A stretch of 64,000 nucleotides of DNA, from contig CAJFCV020000002.1 of NCBI GenBank assembly GCA_904066235.2, positions 1,550,001-1,614,000 on the forward strand, read 5' to 3'. The first letter of the stretch is position 1, and each line of letters starts with the position of its first letter. Shown here in pieces: positions 57,701 through 64,000 of this stretch. The notes beneath the pieces are model-generated. The model saw only the letters and a program-made list of their open reading frames with translations, was not told the origin of the DNA and did no database searches. The stretch is from Bursaphelenchus xylophilus. Its lineage: Eukaryota > Nematoda > Chromadorea > Rhabditida > Aphelenchoididae. The position numbers and the translations under genes are program-made.

Positions 57701-58473
57701 CGCCAAATTGGTAGGATTTCCCATCAAGTTCAGAATATGTGGCTCAATCATGATAGCCGACGCCGTAATAGTTTTCTTGATCCCGGCCTTATCAGCCAGA
57801 GCATGTGCGCAATAATCGAAATGCTCGGCGATAACCAAGTCAAATTTTGCCGCTCTGAACATATCGGTCAAGTTTTTGTCGTTTAGTTGAGCTGAAAAAT
57901 AAACCATTAAGAAATAAAGTTTAACAGACTAGGTAGTCATTGATGGTTGTCAAAATATAGTATCTATTTCTTACATTCGCAAGCATATGCCATTGCCTTT
58001 GCCATCCCAGAAAAGAATTCACCATTGTCCATCATCTCATCGCCGCTGGCCCAAACGTTCTCCGTCGGTTGGTCTCGGCAATGCGCATGGTCACACTGTC
58101 GTACTATAATATGAGCCTTTCTGCTTCCAACTTTGGTCAAGTCGGTAAAGCCGATTTGTTGGTAAAATGTCTGAAAAAAATGGATTGGATAAGTCTAGGG
58201 GAACGCATAAATTTTAGCAAATTTTTTTTCTAGTTATTGTTGACCTGTGGAAAATCTCGAAATTAAATCGTGTTTTTTGATCGACAAGCGTTTTTTGAGC
58301 ACGACAAAACATACCACATTATGTCCCGCATCCACCAGGACGTCCGCAAGTTTCCCCGTGAAGAACACGTGCGATTGCGCGATCACAGCTGAGTTGAGGA
58401 ATAAAATGTTCGCAGCCTTTAGATGGAGGAATAACGTTGAAGAAACGATGAGAAGAAGAAGTGTGAATCTCAT
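54760..58473 (-). CDS. UDP-glycosyltransferase, array member 3
   Basis: Seven exons join in phase: 58315-58473, 57975-58170, 57691-57891, 57331-57620, 57059-57287, 56801-57017 and 54760-55036 (522 residues). The signal peptide MRFTLLLLIVSSTLFLHL is followed by SAVIAQSHVFFTGKLAD. The donor signature reads WTPQSDLLG, FVTHGGLNSMSE and PLFGDQNRN. The membrane helix FIDVIVPLAIVVMVFLYASY and tail KTKLE (KxKxx) end the protein. Exon 2 has one extra codon compared with members 1 and 2 (CDHAHCRDQ against CEVGCRDQ). Intron 6 is 1,764 bases against tens of bases in members 1 and 2, because it holds a mariner nested in another repeat. Splice sites around it are intact, so the gene can still work. Confidence 0.9.
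55057..56729. repeat. Outer repeat interrupted by a mariner
   Basis: Begins CAGGGTGTTTCAAGAAATTTGG after TA (55055-55056) and resumes at about 56303 after the mariner. It contains the CGTCGGCGGAGG / TCTCGGCGGAGACAATTAGG core shared with 21780-22073, and ends near GGGACACCCTAA at about 56729. It lies entirely in intron 6 of UGT member 3. Confidence 0.65.
55087..56302 (+). mobile_element. Degenerate mariner nested in the outer repeat (1,216 bp)
   Basis: The inverted ends TTAGGTTGGGACGAAAGTTT match for about 25 bases, with TA on both sides (55085-55086, 56303-56304). It is near full mariner length. The transposase is broken into frames: an HTH-like piece near 55465-55560 (ELGELFGFPHTTIMDHLHRL) and a catalytic piece near 55910-56155 (LLHDNACYHIA...TPALAPSDYHLIRSL). 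These keep the second and third Asp of the D,D34D triad in different surroundings, but stops and shifts prevent a full product. It belongs to a different mariner subfamily from the 36624-37519 copy. Confidence 0.85.
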
Positions 58474-60527
58474 TGTTTTATCTGAAATAAATAGGATTTT
58501 GCAATTATGGATTTTTTTTTGAAATATGAACGAAAGCGATTATAGCAGTGCCAACGATATCAGGTAGTCATAAAAATGCACAATGTATACTCAAATTACT
58601 GGGAAAATGATTGGAAATCGACAGCTGATTTTTTTTGAAATATGCAAATTGTCCATCTTGCAATAGCTTCGCAGAAAATTCTTTGAAGAGCAGTGAGCCT
58701 ATGACCGTTATATGCTACACATTGAAAAGTTCTAGAACATTGCATGTGGACACAGCAATATCAAAAGATTTTTACATTCCTCAAAAGGCTACCCATTCGC
58801 CCTACATTCACCCGTTCATATAAATGACCAGCTATCCGCAAAGCGCCTTTCTTATAGCCGCAGTTCAGCCTCGGCTTACTGTGAAAATTAAAGCACAGAA
58901 AAGATAAGAACAAACCACACGCTTCGTAATGGTGAAAGTCCCGCCAATTGAAACTACGGCCTTGATAACTTTCACCGTGATGCGGAGGGTAAACAGATTT
59001 TTTTGAAATGCTCGATTTTCAGCTGAAATTTGCTTGGTTACAAACTCCGGAATTCTCAGTTTTTGCAATGACGAGCTTCATAATTCATAAATATATTTTG
59101 TCGACGACGTTTTTGGGTTTTCACTGTTTGCTGAGGTTAGGAGTTTGGTAAATGAGTGAACTTTAGGCGAGAAAATTAATCTTTGTTGTGTTGGGTCAGC
59201 TTTAGCTGTGATTTCCACGTGGAGCAGCACGTGGTACCGTTGTGTTTTAATCATTAAAAGCGTCATTAGGACCTTTTTTTCAAGTTGACATGTGATAAAC
59301 CTGTGTACCGGAAAAGTCACGGTTTTTTGGTATCAAAAAAAGGCAAAATCTGTAGTTTGTTTTGTGAAGTTTTCATCAATAAATTACATAATCATACCAT
59401 CAGTCAGTGGGGAGAATAGTGGTTGGTCGTTGGGCCTTTGAATTGCCCATCACCGCTTTGCAAGGACTAGCCGGGGCCAATGCGCTATCTGAAAAGTTTG
59501 CTGAAAATCATAGGGCGCAGCTCGGAGACCTTACACGTGCGCAGCCCCTCCGGCGAGTTTTGAAAGCTTGTTTTAATAGCTGCCCTCGAGATGCGAGCTG
59601 CGCCCGAGCCAGTTTTCCGAGCTGCGGGATAGTGCATTGCCGCCCGCAGTTGAAAGTTTGGCGCCCGACTGCGCCCTTTTTTCGACGAGGCCCAACATTT
59701 TTGTTTTGATGTTACAACCCACCGTTAGTTTGCAGAAAAACTGATGTTTACGTATGGAAATTACTCAACTTTGGATTTATCAAAACTTCGATTTTGACAG
59801 CCTACAAATGATGTGTTGTAGCGACAAACAGACTGATTGTAAGACCAACAAAATAGCGTTGAAAATCTTGTCATTTCTACACCTAGATCCAATTCTGACA
59901 TCGTTCTTTAAGGCGTGGTTTTAACAAATTTAGAACCCTTTTGCAACTTTTACCCCAAATCACAGCCTCTACAGCCATGAGTTCAAACGAACAACCACAA
60001 TGAACAACGCGCAACAGAAAGTTCTCTGAGCTGGGTCGCCTTTCAACTTTTCTCATCCCGAACTGAAGGCATAAACAGCAAAAGAACCAACATACATTTC
60101 GTAGCGGTCAAGCCGCGGTCGCAACGAACTTTGAGTTTAATAATTTTCTTATCATTCGAAGAATAAATATACGTTTTTTTTGGAACTGCAGAATGACTTC
60201 AGCTGAAGTCGGTTTGGTCACACACTACGGCTTCTCGATATTTACAGAAGGACCCGTCTAATTAGGTAGGGTCCGCTCTCTCGCTGTAAATACAGGTGTC
60301 TTGGTGTAGGAAATGGTCTCCAACATTTGCGATATTTTTCGCAACAAAATCAACAGGCGTTCGAGATTTTTCGCGCTGTTTTTTTCTATCGATTTGGAAT
60401 CCTCCAAGGAAAAGTTTAGCCGTTCAAGTTTACTAGAAAGTGTAGGGGGGTTTTTGTCATTTAGCCGTCAAGTTAGCGTCGTTTTGAAAAGTGTTTTTAT
60501 ACATTTTTATTAACAGAACAGAATACA
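58474..60527. other. UGT intergenic region with a GC-rich island
   Basis: No gene supported. A GC-rich patch at about 59430-59695 has facing GGGCGCAGCTCGG and GAGCTGCGCCCGAGC segments and outer GTTGGGCCT / AGGCCCAAC segments. It could be another small inverted-repeat element or an old GC-rich repeat. The rest is AT-rich. Confidence 0.4.
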
Positions 60528-60772
60528 CAGTGGCGGACCTGATTCAGTGGCAAAAAGCGTACCATTCTGCATCTGGGAGGTATCAAAAAATGTTGAAAAA
60601 TGCCTCCCTCTCCGACTAAAAAATCGCCGTTTTGATGGGCTTCTTACAAAAGCAGCAGGCGCCTTTTGAACTTGGATTCTTTTCACATCAAGAGGGAGGT
60701 ATTTTGCCACATCTTTCATACTTTCCAGATGCAAATGATATGTTTTTTGTCACTGGGTCAGGTCTGCCGATA
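60528..60772. mobile_element. Palindromic miniature element, copy 10
   Basis: Left end CAGTGGCGGACCTGATTCAG; right end GGGTCAGGTCTGCCGATA, slightly diverged. It ends 38 bases before the stop codon of UGT member 4, so it may supply part of that gene's 3' end. Confidence 0.75.
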
Positions 60773-60809
60773 CATGTATATGTATCTACATATGTATATA
60801 CAATTCGTC

Positions 60810-63445
60810 TCATTCGACCTTAACCCTTGCCGGCCTCATAATTTGGGCAATAACGGCGGACATTATTTTCCTGAAAGCGTATACCAGCAGCAATACGCAT
60901 GCAGCAAACACTAGAATCACGTCGATAAAATAATATTCAATAATAGACAGTTTACGTCCAGGCAAATCGAGAACACTGCTCACATCGAATTCCAAGGCTT
61001 GATTGACGTAGCCGACAATGCGATCTCTCGGTTTGAACGGTTTCTTGGCCATCATTCTAGCAAATGTTTGAGCGTGGGTCTGGAAACTAAAGAGGAAGTT
61101 TTACGTTTGTTTTAACGCCGCGGTCATAAAAACGTTTCTAGGCAATGCATTTGGCTACTTCTAAGAAGCCGGAAAAGACTAGTTTTATGCAGACAATACC
61201 CTGTACGGTGATGGTGAATCTAGGTATCAATTTTTTAAACCAAAATTCAAAAAAAAGTGCCAATTTTTTGCCAATTTTCAACTCAAAAGATGTCGGTCAT
61301 TTCTGCAAAACGTGACCTGAAAATTCCAAATACGGTGCAGAAAAGCAAGTCCTAAATTTGTGCCAAGTTTGATCAAAATCTGAGCGTCGCAATTCGAGTA
61401 TTTTCCCGCTAGACTATAATGTTTTTGATAATGTTTATTGACTTACGCAGGCTCTAGGACAGTTCGCAAAGCGGTCTCCATATTCTCCGTAGTGATATCG
61501 GTCTTTGCCACCAACACGGCCAATCCTTTTTCCTGTGCGGCGAAGCAATTATGACTCTGATCGCCAAAGATTGGTATGCAAACAAACGGTTTTCCGTTTT
61601 GAGCCGCTTCACTTACACTGTTGATTCCTCCATGAGTAACAAATGCCACCAGGTTTGGATGAGCTAAATTACTCAAAATGCTGTCAAAATTCGATGAGCC
61701 TACCTAGAAGCTCGGCTTGTGGTGTCCATTTCATTTTATGGACATTTGTCAAGTTGGCTGCAATTTTATCATCGGCCTCGTATTTCCAAATAAAATCGTA
61801 TTTCGAGAATTTTTCGAATGTTTTCACGAGCTCCTGTTTCGTATGTTCCGGCAACAAGTAACTTTGAGCGATAGTCCCAAACGATATCAAAATTACCCCA
61901 TACTTGGAATTCTTGACGATCTTATCGACGTTCTAAAAGACATGTGTTTTAATGAATGATAGCTGCACGTGCCTCAGGCAAAGATTTAATATTTTTTGTG
62001 CCATCAACTTCTCCGCCAACGTAGATGAACTTTGCACTCAAAGGTTGCTGAAAAGCCAGATGCTCATCGATATTCACGAAGACATAGGAACTTTGTGCGG
62101 TTATTTGCGCGCTCTCAAAGTCGTTTCTGTAATGGGTCCGTATTGCCGTCACAAGGCCTTCCTGAAACGCTTTCCAGGTGAACCATTTCTTTATTGGGAA
62201 GAACAGGAAAGCTTTGGCTCGCTGGAAGAAGCTCATTTGACTTCCATGGTCGTCGTCGAGACCTAGACAGTTTCAATGTTTACAGTGGCGGACCTGATCT
62301 GGTGGCAAAAAACGTATAATTTAGCATCCGGGAAGTTGCAAAAAATGTGGCAAAACGCCTCCATCTCCAACTAAAAAACTCCGTTTTGAAGGGCTTCTCA
62401 CAGAAAGAGCGGGCGCGCTAGGGAAATCCGAGTTTTTCACTTCAAGAGGGAGGCATTTTGCCACATCTTTTGATACTTCCCGGATGCAAAATGTTACTTT
62501 TTTGCTACTGGATAAGGTCCGCCACTGAAAGATTTTGACAAAATTGCTTTCCAGCTTTGCGACATGCTTCTCAAAATTTTTTAGAAAGACTTTATGTATT
62601 TTTTTGAAAAGCAAAGCAAAAAAATCGTTTTCTTCTTATCATTAAAACACTCCTTTACAAGCTAGAAATCTGCAAACGAATTATTATATTAGACCTCAAA
62701 TTTTCGTTGATTGATATCAAAAGAACGTTTGAGGTGAAAGAAATTATGAAATCAAACTTTTACTCACCTGGAGTAACAACAATATTGTTCGGGTTTCCAA
62801 AAGTGGTCAATAACAATGGATGAATCATTGTCGCCGACGCAGCGATAAACCTCTTGATTCCCGCTTTCTCCGCGAGCGCAAACGCGCAGTAATCGAAGGA
62901 TTCGGCTATCACCAATTTGAAGTTTTGAACCCTCAACATGTCTGTCAAACTGTTGTCTTTCAATTGGGCTGTAAGCGAAAATTCCTTCATTTTTCGATGA
63001 CGAATGCAATGTCTTGTAAGAACCTACATTCGCAGGCAAGAGCCATCGTCTTGCCGTAGACTTTATAGCCCTCGATGACATCTGTAAGTTTCCACATATC
63101 TCCACTTGGCTGCTCGCGGCAACCCAGCGTACAAGGCCGGCGAATAACACGGGCTTTCTTGGTGCCGGTTTTTATAATTGATGTAAAAGCGTCTTGCTGG
63201 TAAAACGTCTAAAACGTTAGCTCTGAATTTTGTGGGTAATGAAAAATTCAAGTGAGTTGTTACTTTTATGGTATAGTACTTACAACATTATGCCCAGCAT
63301 CCACCAAAACGTCAGCAATTTTGCCCATAAAAAACAAGTGCGACTGCGCAATTCTCGCCGAGTTTAAAAGCAAAATATTCTCTCCCCATACATGACTGCC
63401 GGATAAGAGGAGAAATAACACACTTAAAAATTGCAAAATCGCCAT
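60810..63445 (-). CDS. UDP-glycosyltransferase, array member 4 (most divergent)
   Basis: Seven exons join in phase: 63284-63445, 63028-63208, 62768-62968, 61973-62262, 61704-61932, 61447-61663 and 60810-61086 (518 residues). The signal peptide MAILQFLSVLFLLLSGSHVWG is followed by SARIAQSHLFFMGKIAD. The donor signature reads WTPQAELLG, FVTHGGINSVSE and PIFGDQSHN. The helix FIDVILVFAACVLLLVYAF and a tail ending RVKVE follow; the KxKxx motif is changed to RxKxx. The exon 4 end reads GGEVDGTKNIKSLPE where the other three have GGxGEHxGRDHVLPE. Intron 4 starts with GC (CCTGAG|GCACGT). Intron 3 holds a miniature element and intron 6 a family-2 fragment. The frame is also open to an ATG at 63478. Confidence 0.88.
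61290..61416. repeat. Family-2 repeat fragment in intron 6 of UGT member 4
   Basis: Ends ATCTGAGCGTCGCAATTCGA...TTTTCCCG, the terminal segment of family 2 with several changes. The other end is not clear. Confidence 0.5.
62283..62527. mobile_element. Palindromic miniature element, copy 11
   Basis: Left end CAGTGGCGGACCTGATCTGG after TA (62281-62282), right end GGATAAGGTCCGCCACTG. It lies in intron 3 of UGT member 4. Confidence 0.8.
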
Positions 63446-63769
63446 TTTTTGTTGTACAGCAATACCCAGAAATGACAAAAAACACTAAAAGATGCAATCG
63501 TTGTCAAGTTTATTCAGCAATGAAACAATTGAACAACAGTTCGTTTTAGAGGAAGAAGCGAGTAAATTGTAGCAAAAAGACGTTCCTCTTTACCTGATAA
63601 ACATAGCTGCTATCAGCCAGCCTCAATGCTTTCCGGTGCTGAGCCATTGAAGACGACAAAGAACTGATAAGTTCCAAAAACTTTAACTTTTGCACGGATA
63701 AATGATTTTTTTGAGTTTTCCAGCATCTAGCAATATTATCTCACGGTTCTGTGACCTATGATGCCTGCA

Positions 63770-63950
63770 TTGTGAGCGACCTGATCCAGTACAAAAAACG
63801 TATCGTTTTGCATCCGGGAAGTATTAAAAACGTGGCAAAATGCTTCCCTCTCCAATGAAAAATCTTCGGTTTGAAGGGCGCGCCCCTTCCCTCAGAAAAA
63901 GAGCGGGTTTGACAACGGAGTTTTTTCACCACTCGATCCGATCCCCCACT
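63770..63950. mobile_element. Palindromic miniature element, copy 12 (right arm shortened)
   Basis: The left end reads TTGTGAGCGACCTGATCC and the right end CGATCCGATCCCCCACT. The right arm lacks the CATTTTGCCAC segment seen in other copies. It lies about 325 bases upstream of UGT member 4. Confidence 0.7.
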
Positions 63951-64000
63951 ACAAGAGATTGTTTCGATAAAATGTAGATTAAGTTGTTAACGTAATGCGC

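Noticed and set aside
1..64000. CRISPR arrays, operons with ribosome binding sites, rRNA genes
   Set aside because: The gene structure is eukaryotic throughout. No regularly spaced short repeats or rRNA-like sequence were seen.

Overview
The window is nuclear DNA from a nematode. It is moderately AT-rich. Genes are split by short GT-AG introns with TTTTCAG-type acceptors, and two introns start with GC. Some ATGs sit directly behind a TTTTCAG/TTTTCTAG acceptor, as in spliced-leader trans-splicing. The content fits too: a cuticlin-like ZP-domain membrane protein, a tandem array of C. elegans-style UDP-glycosyltransferases and many Tc1/mariner elements. I cannot place it to genus.

Layout. 1-5.35 kb: one end of a mariner element (1-170), a scrap of non-LTR reverse transcriptase (about 1.6-1.9 kb) and a 1.56-kb Tc1-type foldback element (3772-5330). 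5.4-13 kb: two + strand genes, a 9-exon cysteine-rich secreted protein (5418-9396, possibly to 9482) and an 8-exon ZP/cuticlin-like transmembrane protein (10201-12988). 13.5-14.3 kb: a small - strand two-exon gene that reads as an RFamide-like neuropeptide precursor. 14.3-28.3 kb: a gene-poor stretch full of miniature transposons, an old 1.3-kb element and a decayed fragment that may derive from the ZP gene. 28.3-35.4 kb: two convergent genes, a four-TM protein of unknown function (+) and a 1,109-residue PDZ-plus-ZM protein of the Zasp/ALP-Enigma type without LIM domains (-). 36.6-37.5 kb: a mariner copy with intact ends but an internally deleted transposase. 41.4-44.5 kb: an HD-superfamily phosphohydrolase-like gene (+) and a secreted Lys/Glu/Ala/Pro repeat protein (-). 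48.4-48.6 kb: a secreted peptide with eight cysteines (-). 49.1-63.4 kb: four complete UGT genes, all on the - strand, all with the same seven-exon structure.

The UGT array is the clearest functional unit: four paralogues that look intact, with signal peptide, catalytic-type SH motif, HGG...DQ donor signature, C-terminal membrane anchor and a KxKxx-type ER-retrieval tail. They fit a detoxification or small-molecule conjugation cluster made by tandem duplication. The other genes are not obviously linked in pathway.

Mobile DNA explains most of the remainder. One palindromic miniature element family of about 250 bp has about 12 copies here, six of them within introns. A second family of about 435 bp has two full copies and several fragments. 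The intron between UGT exons 6 and 7 at 55-57 kb holds a mariner inserted inside another repeat. No rRNA, tRNA or CRISPR array was recognised. All exon joins come from reading splice sites and phase by eye; transcript data were not available.
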